A DNA stretch of 64,000 bases from Haloglomus halophilum (GTDB taxonomy: Archaea > Halobacteriota > Halobacteria > Halobacteriales > Haloarculaceae), in contig NZ_CP101166.1 of assembly GCF_024298885.1 (NCBI RefSeq), positions 3,595,149 through 3,659,148 of the forward strand. The letters run 5' to 3'. The notes beneath the pieces are model-generated. The model saw only the letters and a list, made by a program, of their open reading frames with translations. It was not told the DNA's origin and did not search any database. The position numbers were made by a program, and so were the translations under genes. Every line of letters starts with the position of its first letter. The stretch's first letter is position 1. Positions 27,013 through 35,059 of this stretch are shown here, piece after piece.

Positions 27013-27590
27013 CGGGCGACGACCGCGACGCCGACGCCAGCCTCACCCGGCGCGACGCGATGGCGGCACTGACGGCGGCCGGCGCGGCCACGGCGCTGGG
27101 CGGCACGCTCTCGTGGGCCGTGCTGAACGAGGCTGGCGATGACGACGCGACGACCGAGGGGTTCACCGAGCGCGACCGCGAGACGCTCGTCGCGCTGGCC
27201 GAGCATCTCTACCCGTCGACCGTCACGGGCATCCCCGAGTTCGTCGAGCGGTACACGGTCGGCCGGGTCCGCGACCGCCCCGAGTACGCCACCGGGATGC
27301 GCGAGGCACTCGCGGCGCTCGACGAGTACGCCGTCCAGTGGACGGACGAGCGGTTCGTCGACCTCGATACAGACCGTCGTGGAACCCTCCTGAACAGCAT
27401 GGGCGTCACGCGGGCGACGCCCGAGCCGGACGGGCTGGACCCCGAGCGGGTCCGGTTCTACCTCGTCAACGAACTCCTGTTCGCGCTCTACTCGTCCCCG
27501 ACCGGCGGGAAGCTGGTCGGTATCGAGAACCCGCAGGGACACCCCGGCGGGACGACGAGCTACCGGCAGCCGCCGGACGCGGACCGCTGA
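27009..27590 (+). CDS. Gluconate 2-dehydrogenase subunit 3-like Tat protein
   Basis: 193 aa, ATGA overlap with the preceding gene. SLTRRDAMAALTAAG is a twin-arginine signal with a hydrophobic core. The body (DRETLVALAEHLYPSTVTGI, then FVERYTVGRV, and FYLVNELLFALYSSPTGGKL) matches gluconate 2-dehydrogenase subunit 3, the small subunit that escorts or supports a membrane-bound flavoprotein. The large GMC and cytochrome subunits are not next to it; the nearest GMC enzyme is more than 20 kb away and lacks a signal peptide. Its partner is therefore unclear. Confidence 0.8.
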   Translation: MTGDDRDADASLTRRDAMAALTAAGAATALGGTLSWAVLNEAGDDDATTEGFTERDRETLVALAEHLYPSTVTGIPEFVERYTVGRVRDRPEYATGMREALAALDEYAVQWTDERFVDLDTDRRGTLLNSMGVTRATPEPDGLDPERVRFYLVNELLFALYSSPTGGKLVGIENPQGHPGGTTSYRQPPDADR

Positions 27591-27703
27591 ATCGACCCGA
27601 CGGCCCCGCCAGCTCGGTCATCTGTGTCGGTTGGAACTGCCGTCGGTCGCGGCTGTCTAGTAATTCGGCCCGACTCTTACGGGGCTCGACGCGCTCGCCA
27701 CGG

Positions 27704-28018
27704 ATGATGTCAGCCAGCAACCGTACCCCGGAGGTCGAACAGGCCTACGACCATCTCGACGACGTCGAGACGCAGGTCCCCGGGAGCGTCCCCCACACGC
27801 CGGAGCGCCTCGAACAGCTCCGGGCGAGCGTCCAGGCGTACGAGAACACCGAGGACGAGTCCGACCAGGTGGAGCTGCTCGACCGTATCGACCGGGAGAT
27901 CGACGAACTCCGCGACGCCATCGAGCGCGAGGTCGAGGAGGGAGCCGACGCGGCCCACGAGGCGCTCGAGAAGACCGAACGGCGCCTCTCCGAACTCCGG
28001 GACCGACTCCACAGCTGA
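27704..28018 (+). CDS. Small coiled-coil haloarchaeal protein
   Basis: 104 aa, starting at the first of two adjacent ATGs (27704, 27707). Almost entirely charged helix with heptad-like spacing: VELLDRIDREIDELRDAIE, then ALEKTERRLSELRDRLHS. CTCTTACGG at about 27673 is a TATA candidate about 28 nt before the start. It resembles small haloarchaeal DUF proteins of unknown function; no catalytic residues are evident. Confidence 0.65.
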   Translation: MMSASNRTPEVEQAYDHLDDVETQVPGSVPHTPERLEQLRASVQAYENTEDESDQVELLDRIDREIDELRDAIEREVEEGADAAHEALEKTERRLSELRDRLHS

Positions 28019-28054
28019 CCGGCTGTTCCTGATTCCCGTCGCTGCTCGCGACGT

Positions 28055-28864
28055 TCAGCGGTCACGACCACCGGTCGCACAGAGCGCGTCGACGCCGGCA
28101 CCGAGGTCCGCGGCCGGCGGCAGCCGCCGCTTGTGCCGTGACGATGCCCACCGTTCGGCGAGTCGTTCGACCAGTTCGCGGTCGGCGTCCGTCTCCGCCG
28201 CGACGGCTTCGGTGGACCGGTCGCGCTCGACCAGTCCGACCAGCACCGGGTCGATGGTCGCGTAGTCCGCACCCAGTTCCGCCTCGTCGGTCTGTCCCTC
28301 CCAGAGTTCCGCGGTCGGCTGCTTCTCGGCGAACCGGTCGTCGAGGTCGGTCGCGCGGGCGACCTCGTAGAACTCGGTCTTGTAGAGGCGCCGGAGCGGC
28401 GCCACGTCCACCGCGCCGTCGCCGTATTTGGTGAAGTAGCCCAGCAGGTACTCGCTCCGGTTCTCCGGCCCCAGAACGAGCGCGTCCCGGCGGTTGGCGG
28501 CCTGGTAGAGGAGGACCATCCGGGTCCGGGCACGGACGTTGCCGAGGGCGAGTCGTCCGAGATCCGCCGGCGTCGTCCCCCGGAACGCCTCGACGACCGG
28601 CTCGATATCGACGACGCGGTGGTCGATGCCGAGGCGCTCACACAGGTCGATGGCGTCGGTCGTGTGCGTCTCGGAACTCGGCGCCCCCGGGAGCACCAGC
28701 CCCGTGACGGCGTCCGCGCCGACGGCTTCCACGGTCAGTCGTGACGCGAGTGCCGAGTCGAGCCCACCGCTGACGCCGACGACGTAGCCCTCGGCACCCG
28801 ATTCCGCGAGGTAGTCGGCGATGAACCGCTCTGCCGTCTCCACCGCGCGGGGAACGTCGACCAT
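28055..28864 (-). CDS. nadE: NAD+ synthetase, ammonia-dependent
   Basis: 269 aa. Amidates nicotinate adenine dinucleotide to NAD+ using ATP. The PP-loop VSGGLDS lies at about residues 30-36. GPENRSEYLLGYFTKYGDGAVD is the conserved substrate/ATP segment and LYKTEFYEVAR the dimer helix. There is no N-terminal glutaminase domain, so ammonia is the likely nitrogen donor. ATG 28864 (MVDVPRAVETAERFI) fits archaeal NadE starts. Convergent with the coiled-coil gene, divergent from the thiolase. Confidence 0.93.
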   Translation of the reverse strand: MVDVPRAVETAERFIADYLAESGAEGYVVGVSGGLDSALASRLTVEAVGADAVTGLVLPGAPSSETHTTDAIDLCERLGIDHRVVDIEPVVEAFRGTTPADLGRLALGNVRARTRMVLLYQAANRRDALVLGPENRSEYLLGYFTKYGDGAVDVAPLRRLYKTEFYEVARATDLDDRFAEKQPTAELWEGQTDEAELGADYATIDPVLVGLVERDRSTEAVAAETDADRELVERLAERWASSRHKRRLPPAADLGAGVDALCATGGRDR

Positions 28865-28954
28865 GGCGGGGGCAGTGGCTCCCCGGACATAGCTCTCGGG
28901 GCGACGGGGCGGGATGCCCAAACAGTTACGCCGCCGCCGCGGGACGCCTCGTGT

Positions 28955-30112
28955 ATGCGCGACGTAGCAATCGTCGGGGCGTCGATGACGAAGTTCGGCG
29001 TCCGCGAGGACGAGTGGGTGATGGACCTGCTCGCCGAGGCCGGCGGGGCCTGTATCGCGGACGCGGGTATCACGCCCGACGACATCGACCATCTGTACGT
29101 GTCGAACATGGCCAGCGGGGAGTTCGAGGGGCAGACCGGCGTCCCGAACGCGCTGGCCCACGACCTCGGTGCCATCCCCGCCTACACCCAGCGCGTCGAC
29201 CAGACCTCCTCCTCGGGCGCGGCGGGGATGTACGCCGCCTGGCAGTCGGTCGCCTCGGGAGCGAGCGACCTGACGCTGCTCGTCGGCGGCGAGAAGATGA
29301 CCCACCGGACGACGGGGGAGGCGACCGACGTCATCGCCTCGCTGACCCATCCGGTCGAGTACAAGCAGGGCGTCACGCTCCCGTCGTTCGCGGGGCTGAC
29401 CGCGCGCCACTACCTCGACCGGTTCGACGCCCCCCGGGAGGCCCTCGGCCACGTCGCCGTCAAGAACCACTCTAACGGCGCGTTGAACCCGAACGCGCAG
29501 TTCCAGAAGGAGATAACCCTCGAGAAGGCGCTGGAGTCGCCGATGGTGGCCGACCCGCTGCGGCTGTACGACTTCTGCCCCGTCACGGACGGGTCGGCGG
29601 CGCTCGCGCTCGTCCCGGCCGAGCACGCCGAGTCCTACGCCGACGAGTTCGCCCGCATCGCGGGCATCGCGGGCGCCACCGACACCCACGTCGTCCACGA
29701 ACGTGCCGACCCGACGCACATGGGTGCGGTCGCCGAGTCCGGTGCCGCCGCGTTCGAGCAGTCGGGCCACGAACACGAGGACGTCGACGTGGCCGAACTC
29801 CACGACATGTTCACCATCCTGGAGGTGATGCAACTGGAGGCGCTGGGCTTCGAGGAGCAGGGCGAGGGCTGGCGCGCCGCGATGGAGGGCCGCTCGGCCC
29901 GCGACGGTGAACTACCTATCAACACGTCGGGCGGGCTGAAATCGAAGGGGCACCCGCTGGGCGCGAGCGGCGTCGCTCAGGCCGTCGAGGTGTACGAGCA
30001 ACTCGTCGGCGGCGCCGGCGACCGCCAGGTCGAGGCCGATGTCGGCCTGGCCTGCAACGTGGGTGGCTTCGGGAACTGTGTCATCACCACCATCATGGAG
30101 GCGGGCGCATGA
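28955..30112 (+). CDS. Thiolase-fold protein with Ser in place of the nucleophilic Cys
   Basis: 385 aa, full thiolase length. VDQTSSSGAAGMYAAWQ (from about residue 82) occupies the position where thiolases have the acyl-accepting Cys (usually CASG or CSSG). GGLKSKGHPLGASG supplies the catalytic His, and GGFGNC retains the C-terminal Cys. Loss of the first Cys suggests either no covalent acyl intermediate or a different reaction. It overlaps the OB-fold gene by ATGA; archaeal thiolases commonly pair with such DUF35 proteins to channel CoA substrates, for example in the mevalonate pathway. Confidence 0.85.
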   Translation: MRDVAIVGASMTKFGVREDEWVMDLLAEAGGACIADAGITPDDIDHLYVSNMASGEFEGQTGVPNALAHDLGAIPAYTQRVDQTSSSGAAGMYAAWQSVASGASDLTLLVGGEKMTHRTTGEATDVIASLTHPVEYKQGVTLPSFAGLTARHYLDRFDAPREALGHVAVKNHSNGALNPNAQFQKEITLEKALESPMVADPLRLYDFCPVTDGSAALALVPAEHAESYADEFARIAGIAGATDTHVVHERADPTHMGAVAESGAAAFEQSGHEHEDVDVAELHDMFTILEVMQLEALGFEEQGEGWRAAMEGRSARDGELPINTSGGLKSKGHPLGASGVAQAVEVYEQLVGGAGDRQVEADVGLACNVGGFGNCVITTIMEAGA

Positions 30113-30513
30113 GCGACGACGAGCACCGCCGCGTGGCCGACGGTGGCACCCCTCCGATGGCGGCCGCGCGCTACGAGGACGGCAGCATCACCTACCCACC
30201 GCACCCCGTCGGGCCGGACGGGAGCGAACCCGTCGAGGAGGTCGATCTCTCCGAGTACACCGCCGAGGTCGTCACCTGGACGACCAGCCACGCCACGCCG
30301 CCGGGCGTCCGCGAGCCGAACACGCTCGCAATCGTCGAGTTCGACGTGGACGGCACGCCGGTCCGGGCGCTTGGACAGTGCACCACCGAGGACGTCGGCA
30401 TCGGCGACACCGTCGAGCCGGTGTACGTCGCGGAACTGCGCGACCCGGACGCGGGCATCCGCGAACGGGAGAGCCAGCGCTGGGACGGCTACCGGTTCGA
30501 GCCCGTCGAGTAA
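30109..30513 (+). CDS. OB-fold protein of the DUF35 type, lacking the zinc ribbon
   Basis: 134 aa. The C-terminal part (AEVVTWTTSHATPPG, LAIVEFDVDGTPVRALGQ, GIGDTVEPVYV) has the OB-fold pattern of DUF35 proteins that bind CoA thioesters beside thiolases. The N-terminal rubredoxin-like Cys-x2-Cys pairs normally present are absent; only one Cys occurs in the chain. Co-translation with the Ser-variant thiolase is indicated by the ATGA overlap. Confidence 0.75.
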   Translation: MSDDEHRRVADGGTPPMAAARYEDGSITYPPHPVGPDGSEPVEEVDLSEYTAEVVTWTTSHATPPGVREPNTLAIVEFDVDGTPVRALGQCTTEDVGIGDTVEPVYVAELRDPDAGIRERESQRWDGYRFEPVE

Positions 30514-30530
30514 CTCCGGACGGAGCGCCG

Positions 30531-31310
30531 TCAGGAGTCGTCAGGGTCGTCCGCGGTGGGGTCGTCACCCTGGTCCGCCTCCTCATCGTCGCGGCCGGCC
30601 TGTTCCTTGAGCGAGGCGAGTTCCGCATCGACATTGACCGTCGGCCCCCGGTCACGCTCGGCCTCGTGGTCGTCCCGTGCGGCATCGTCGGTGGGTTCCA
30701 TCGCGGCGAGCCGCTCGTCTATCTCACCGCGTAGCTCCCGGGCGTCGGCCAGCAGTCGCCGGGCCGTCGGGTCCTCGGGGTCCCCCTCGTAGGTCCGCTG
30801 GAGTTCGGCCAGCGCGTCGTCGACACGGGAGAGCGCCTCGCGCCCGCTGGCCGCGGCCCGTTCGCCCGCTGCTGTCGATACGTCCGCGAGGACGCTCCCC
30901 CCGTCGCGGTTGCGACGGTCCGGCGAACGGGGGTCGCGGCCGTCCAGCAGCCGGATGGTACCGGCCAGCAGTTCCAGCCCACGGATGGCGGCCTCGAGGA
31001 ACGCCACGACGGTCGGGATGGTGTACCGCTCCGTGAAGGTGAGCAGTTCGCGCGGTGACGGCGGGCGCGGGAGCACCGGCCCACCGGAACCGGGACGGCG
31101 TCGGCTGGGCGGCCGACTCTCCTCGTCGACCTCCGCCCGGAGCTGGCGCAGCGTCGCCTCCAGTTCGTCCACCAGCGCGCCGAGGTCATCGTCGCGGGTG
31201 CGGACAGGTCGGCGGTCGTGCCGGCTGTCGGCCGCCCGGTCACCACGCTCGTCCCCCGGTGGACTCACCTGTACGGGGATGGGCTCGCCGCCGGCCTTCC
31301 AGTCGCTCAT
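30531..31310 (-). CDS. Haloarchaeal conserved charged protein, possibly membrane-associated
   Basis: 259 aa, function unknown. An acidic N-terminal region with a helix (LGALVDELEATLRQLRAEVD) is followed by PPSPRELLTFTERYTIPTVV and AFLEAAIRGLELLAGTIRLL. The latter is hydrophobic enough to lie at a membrane and looks like the conserved core. A coiled-coil segment and a very acidic tail (DDEEADQGDDPTADDPDDS) follow. It shares the divergent region carrying the iron box at 31381 with the 49-aa gene. Confidence 0.65.
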   Translation of the reverse strand: MSDWKAGGEPIPVQVSPPGDERGDRAADSRHDRRPVRTRDDDLGALVDELEATLRQLRAEVDEESRPPSRRRPGSGGPVLPRPPSPRELLTFTERYTIPTVVAFLEAAIRGLELLAGTIRLLDGRDPRSPDRRNRDGGSVLADVSTAAGERAAASGREALSRVDDALAELQRTYEGDPEDPTARRLLADARELRGEIDERLAAMEPTDDAARDDHEAERDRGPTVNVDAELASLKEQAGRDDEEADQGDDPTADDPDDS

Positions 31311-31371
31311 ATCGGGGACTGCGGGGCCGACCGGGAAAACGCTCCCGCTGGTTTAGGAAGACCGAAATCCT

Positions 31372-31392
31372 CTTTACCTCTAGGCTCACCTA
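31372..31392 (+). promoter_or_regulatory. TATA box plus DtxR/SirR-like box before the 49-aa gene
   Basis: TTTACC at 31373-31378 is about 27 nt from ATG 31401. TAGG-CTCA-CCTA (31381-31392) lies between it and the start, where a repressor would block initiation. The arms match the box at 19466. Confidence 0.6.
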
Positions 31393-31400
31393 ATCGGCTG

Positions 31401-31550
31401 ATGGAAGCCACTCGCAGTCGGGATTCCGAGACGCCGGAGGCGCCCCGGGTCACCGCCCACGGGACCTCCCCCGAGCGCACCGTGTTCACCGAGGAGGGGA
31501 ACCCGGACGCGTGGATCGCGACGGACACCCTCACCGAACTCGAGAACTGA
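31401..31550 (+). CDS. 49-aa acidic protein of a small haloarchaeal family (DUF7331-like)
   Basis: Begins MEATRSRDSETPEAPR and ends with TVFTEEGNPDAWIATDTLTE. The DAW-I-x-[TS] ending matches the C-termini of the two small proteins at 45832 and 46099 (TAWVQADL and DAWIQSSV), so all three seem to belong to one family. A leaderless promoter with an iron-type box is present. No function is known; small size, acidity and the control site suggest a regulatory or stress role. Confidence 0.65.
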   Translation: MEATRSRDSETPEAPRVTAHGTSPERTVFTEEGNPDAWIATDTLTELEN

Positions 31551-31729
31551 CCCCGCGACCGTTCTGGAGCTGTTCGCTGCCGTCTCGATTGCTGTTCTGG
31601 ATGTTCGCACCGAATATCGCCAGCAACAGCTGGAAACAGAGGATTATCTGATAATACTACACGGAAGGGGGAACAGCATCCGGCCGAGAGTGGCCGGCGA
31701 CGCACGTCAGCGTGTGGCGACGGGAGCCG

Positions 31730-32278
31730 TCAGTGAGTGGCCTCGTCGAGAACCAGCGTGTCGTCCTCGAGGTAGTGCTCGAGGTGGTGCGCGTGGTCCT
31801 CGAGGTCCTCGAGGTAGCGCCGGAGGATCTCGGCGGAGGTGTAGTCGCCGAAGTCCTCCATCATCCCGATGTGGTCGCGCATCGTCTCGATCATGTCACC
31901 GAACATCTCCATGTCGTTCGCGAGGGAGGTCCGGATGTCGTACACGTCCTCGCCCTCGAACTCGACGGGGGCACGCTCCTCGAGATTCGCGGGGCCGGCG
32001 ACCGGGACGCCGCCGAGGGCCTGCGCACGCTCGGCGAAGGCGTCGGCCGCGAGCTCGAGGTCCTCGGCCACCTCACCGAGGTACTCGTGGAGCTCGAGGA
32101 ACTCCGCACCCTCGACGTTCCAGTGGTGCTTCCGGACCTGATGGTACGCGACGTACGACGCGGCGAGGTCGGTGTTGAACGCGTCGACGATCTGCTCTGC
32201 CTTGTCCTGGTCCATCCGGAGCGCGTCGCTCCCTTCCACGGTGTCTGCCTGCTGACGGACGTTCTTCTGGGTACTCAT
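31730..32278 (-). CDS. dpsA: DNA-protecting ferritin-like protein DpsA
   Basis: 182 aa. Four-helix Dps fold with the intersubunit ferroxidase residues: His in AYHQVRKHHWNVEG, Asp and Glu in DLELAADAFAERAQALGG. The EDVYDIRTSLANDMEMFGDM and EDFGDYTSAEILRRYLEDLE helices follow. DpsA oxidises Fe2+ with peroxide and stores the mineral, preventing Fenton damage. The haloarchaeal form is the main iron store. TATA box ACTTAAGT (32305-32312) is about 30 nt upstream; an iron-type box lies further upstream at 32367. Confidence 0.95.
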   Translation of the reverse strand: MSTQKNVRQQADTVEGSDALRMDQDKAEQIVDAFNTDLAASYVAYHQVRKHHWNVEGAEFLELHEYLGEVAEDLELAADAFAERAQALGGVPVAGPANLEERAPVEFEGEDVYDIRTSLANDMEMFGDMIETMRDHIGMMEDFGDYTSAEILRRYLEDLEDHAHHLEHYLEDDTLVLDEATH

Positions 32279-32304
32279 TGCGTTCTAATGTCCGCCCGCC
32301 GGCC

Positions 32305-32312
32305 ACTTAAGT
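32305..32312 (-). promoter_or_regulatory. TATA box of dpsA
   Basis: ACTTAAGT, about 28-30 nt before the dpsA ATG at 32278, so the transcript is leaderless or nearly so. Confidence 0.6.
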
Positions 32313-32366
32313 CTTGGCGAGACGGAAAGCAGTTTTTCGGTTCGGCAAAGAATAGTTCTCGATAGC

Positions 32367-32378
32367 TAGGCGTGCCTA
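32367..32378 (-). promoter_or_regulatory. DtxR/SirR-like box upstream of dpsA
   Basis: TAGG-CGTG-CCTA, the same arms as the boxes at 19466 and 31381. It lies about 55 bp upstream of the dpsA TATA box rather than over it, which fits activation or looping better than simple blocking. The only gene reading away from it is dpsA, since the amidase gene ends at 32446. Confidence 0.55.
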
Positions 32379-32445
32379 ATCGACGGTCGGGCACGGGGCG
32401 CAGGGAATCAGGACGGCTGCGGGGTGTCGACCGGCCATTCGCTAG

Positions 32446-33234
32446 TCAGTCGCGGTAGATGCCGACGCGTTTGCGGTGGTACGCCTGTTCCTCGGGGTCG
32501 AGCGTGACCACCAGGTCGCGCTCGTCGTCGGCCAGGGCGGTGTGGACCGAGCCGTTCGGCCGGGCGACCATCGACCGGCCGCCGTAGGTTGCGGTCGGGG
32601 CCTCGGGCACGTCACGGCGACCGGTCCGACCGCAGGCCACGGCCCATCGAACCCCGTCGAGGGCGCGTGCGCGGACCAGCAGCCGCCAGTTCTCGGAGTG
32701 TGCCGCCGGCCACGCCCCCACGACGAACAGCGCGTCGACGCGCTCCTCGGTGTACGCGGCGCTGTCGGCGACGAAGTTCAGGTCGTAGCAGGTGACGAGC
32801 CCGGTCCGTCCCAGGGGTGTCTCCACCGTGACCCGTTCCTCGCCCGGTGTCAGCACCTTCAGTTCGCCGCCCCAGAGGTGGCGCTTCCGGTAGACCGTCG
32901 TCTCCCCGTCCGGGCGGACGTAGGCGACGGTGTTGTAGAGCGTCTCGTCCGCGCGCTCGACGTAGCCGACGAGGAGTGCCACGTCGTTGTCGGCGGCGCA
33001 GTCACGAACGGCATCGAGTTCGGCGCCGTCGGTCCGGACGGCGGCCTCGGCCGTTCGGTCGTCCGGGACGAAGCCGGTGAGGAACTGCTCGGGGAAGAGT
33101 GCCACCTCGACGCGGTCGGGGAGCGCAGCGACCCGGTCCTGCAGTGTCGCCACGTTCGCCTCCGGGTCGAGGTCCGAAACCGGCGTCTGGCACGCCGCGA
33201 CCGTCGGCCGTTCGTCGGGTGTTGGGTTCGACAT
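32446..33234 (-). CDS. Carbon-nitrogen hydrolase (nitrilase superfamily)
   Basis: 262 aa from ATG 33234. The Glu-Lys-Cys triad is visible as FPEQFLTG, KRHLWGGE and VTCYDLNF. These enzymes hydrolyse amides or nitriles through a Cys thioester. The branch (omega-amidase, beta-ureidopropionase or other) cannot be settled; the compact length favours the amidase branches. It runs in the same direction as dpsA but is separated from it by more than 150 bp. Confidence 0.88.
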   Translation of the reverse strand: MSNPTPDERPTVAACQTPVSDLDPEANVATLQDRVAALPDRVEVALFPEQFLTGFVPDDRTAEAAVRTDGAELDAVRDCAADNDVALLVGYVERADETLYNTVAYVRPDGETTVYRKRHLWGGELKVLTPGEERVTVETPLGRTGLVTCYDLNFVADSAAYTEERVDALFVVGAWPAAHSENWRLLVRARALDGVRWAVACGRTGRRDVPEAPTATYGGRSMVARPNGSVHTALADDERDLVVTLDPEEQAYHRKRVGIYRD

Positions 33235-33307
33235 GGGCGCGGGTGCAGGCCCGCACCACATCACCCTTCGGGTGGCCTCGATGGACGGCAAAGGACGGAG
33301 TGGCGGG

Positions 33308-33715
33308 CTACTCTCGCGTGAGGAGCATCGGCGTCGCGCCGTCGAACGGCTCGGTCGACTCGCCGCGGTCCTCGGCCGCACGGCGGGCCTGCCGGTCGTG
33401 GACGGCCAGGAGACGCTCGAAGTCCGCGTCGTCGATGTCGACCGTGTCGGCGAAGTCGGCCCACACCTCCGGGAGGACCACGCAGTGGAACGCCTCGTCG
33501 GTGCGGGCGACCACGGGGTCGTAGGGGAGGTACTTGCGCCACTCGTAGACGAGGTTGTCGACCCCCGGGAAGTCGCGGGCGGACTGCTGGTGGCGCCGGA
33601 GCAGCTCACGAAGGCGGTCGGGGTCCGTGTCGGTTCGCTCGGCCACCGCCGCCACGATGTCGTCGTCGAAGGGGGCAAGCGGGTCACGAGCTGCCGGGCC
33701 GGCGGAGTCGGTCAC
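33308..33715 (-). CDS. Haloarchaeal conserved protein of unknown function
   Basis: 135 aa from GTG 33715 (MTDSAGPAARDPLAPFDDDI); the open frame continues upstream, but this start removes a low-quality Ala/Pro stretch. Mostly helical: IVAAVAERTDTDPDRLRELL, then FPGVDNLVYEWRKYLPYDPV, VVLPEVWADFADTVDID and LAVHDRQARRAAEDRG. The single Cys lies in AFHCVVLPEVW. No signal, metal site or known fold was recognised. Confidence 0.6.
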   Translation of the reverse strand: MTDSAGPAARDPLAPFDDDIVAAVAERTDTDPDRLRELLRRHQQSARDFPGVDNLVYEWRKYLPYDPVVARTDEAFHCVVLPEVWADFADTVDIDDADFERLLAVHDRQARRAAEDRGESTEPFDGATPMLLTRE

Positions 33716-33776
33716 GGCCGGCCCTACCCGACCGGTGGGTATAGGCGCACCGACCGGGGTGGGCGATGCGGGTGGA

Positions 33777-34358
33777 CTACTCCGGCCCGCCAGCGCTCGC
33801 ACTCCCGTGTGCCGCGCTCGCGATGTCGCGCCCATCGTGAGCGACGGTCACCTCACTGGGCGCCTCGCCCTCGAACACGTAGCGTGCCGCGTACTCGATG
33901 TCGACGATGCACTGGGTGCACATCTCCGCGTCCTGGCGTTCGTGGGCGCGGACGTTCACGTGGAGTCTGTCGTTCTCGGCGTCGTACTCGACCGACTCCT
34001 GCTCGGCGGTGTAGCAGCCGTTCGACCCGTCGATGACGCCGTCGAGGGTGACCTCCGACCCGTCGAACTGGACGTCGACCGTGTTCTTCCCCTCACCACA
34101 CCCCTGCGCGGTGACCTCGAAGGACTGGCTCACCATCCCGTTCCCCATCGGGGTCCGTGTGGGGGAGTTCGAGTCGGTGGGCGAATCGGTGGGTGAGTCG
34201 GTGGGTGGGTCGGTGGGCGAATCGGTCGGCGAGGCATCGCCGCCGTCGCCACCGGCACCGCCGTCGCCGGAGCCGTCGGTCGGTTCGTCGCCGGTACAGC
34301 CTGCGATACCCGCTGCCCCGGCGAGTGCCGCGGTGCGGAGGAGGGCTCTTCGTCGCAT
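33777..34358 (-). CDS. Secreted Cys-containing lipoprotein with Ser/Pro/Thr repeat linker
   Basis: 193 aa from ATG 34358. MRRRALLRTAALAGAAGIAGC is a lipoprotein signal with IAGC lipobox. A tandem PTDSPTD repeat (from a 12-bp DNA repeat near 34170-34230) forms an extended stalk. The globular part holds Cys in GCGEGK, GCYTAEQ and MCTQC, possibly disulfide-bonded or metal-binding, and VDVQFDGSEVTLDGVI. Unknown function, probably anchored outside the membrane. Confidence 0.75.
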   Translation of the reverse strand: MRRRALLRTAALAGAAGIAGCTGDEPTDGSGDGGAGGDGGDASPTDSPTDPPTDSPTDSPTDSNSPTRTPMGNGMVSQSFEVTAQGCGEGKNTVDVQFDGSEVTLDGVIDGSNGCYTAEQESVEYDAENDRLHVNVRAHERQDAEMCTQCIVDIEYAARYVFEGEAPSEVTVAHDGRDIASAAHGSASAGGPE

Positions 34359-34473
34359 GCAGGTCGACGGAGACGGCGGACGGATAAACCCTTCCGGGAG
34401 CCACAAACAGCCCTTTGAGCGACGACCGCCCGATGGCGTCGGATTCATGTGCCGGCGCCGCGCCCGCCGGGAC

Positions 34474-34947
34474 ATGCACGAACGCGCACGCGAGTTCGCC
34501 GAGACGGCGCGCGACCGGTACGCCTTCGACCCCGCCGTCCGCGAGTTCGAGGCCGGCACGAAGACCGCGAAAGCCGCGGCCGACGCTATCGGCTGCCGGG
34601 TCGCACAGATCGCCTCCAGCATCGTCGTCACGGACGGGGAGGCGGTGGCCGTGGTCGTCACGAGCGGGGCGAACCGGCTCGACACCGACCGGGTTGCGGA
34701 CGTGCTGGGCTGGGTGGACGCCGACCTCGCCGACCCCGAAACCGTCCGCGAGGCGACCGGCTGGGCCATCGGCGGGGTGCCGCCGTTCTGTCACGCCTCG
34801 GACCTGCCGACGCTGCTCGACGAGACGCTGCTGGCGCTCGACGAGGTGTGGGCCGCGGCCGGGACGCCGGAGGCCGTCTTCCCGGTCGACCCGGAGCGAC
34901 TCGCGGAGCTGGCGGCGGCCGAGCCGGCGGCGGTCGCCGAGTCCTGA
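34474..34947 (+). CDS. YbaK/EbsC family aminoacyl-tRNA deacylase-like protein
   Basis: 157 aa from ATG 34474; an ATG at 34447 would add MCRRRARRD. The core has EFEAGTKTAKAAADAIGC, then IASSIVVTDGEAVAVVVTSG and GGVPPFCHASDLPTLLDE. This is the YbaK fold that hydrolyses mischarged tRNA in bacteria. In archaeal homologs the substrate is not proven. Single gene in the divergent arrangement with the lipoprotein. Confidence 0.85.
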   Translation: MHERAREFAETARDRYAFDPAVREFEAGTKTAKAAADAIGCRVAQIASSIVVTDGEAVAVVVTSGANRLDTDRVADVLGWVDADLADPETVREATGWAIGGVPPFCHASDLPTLLDETLLALDEVWAAAGTPEAVFPVDPERLAELAAAEPAAVAES

Positions 34948-35059
34948 AGGTGTCTACTGGTCGTTCTCGGCCGACACGAGGGGCCTCCGGAGACAGATGC
35001 TGCTGCACATCCAGCGGGTTTCCACACACTTACCAGCGCGGACCGAGAGGAGGCCGCAC

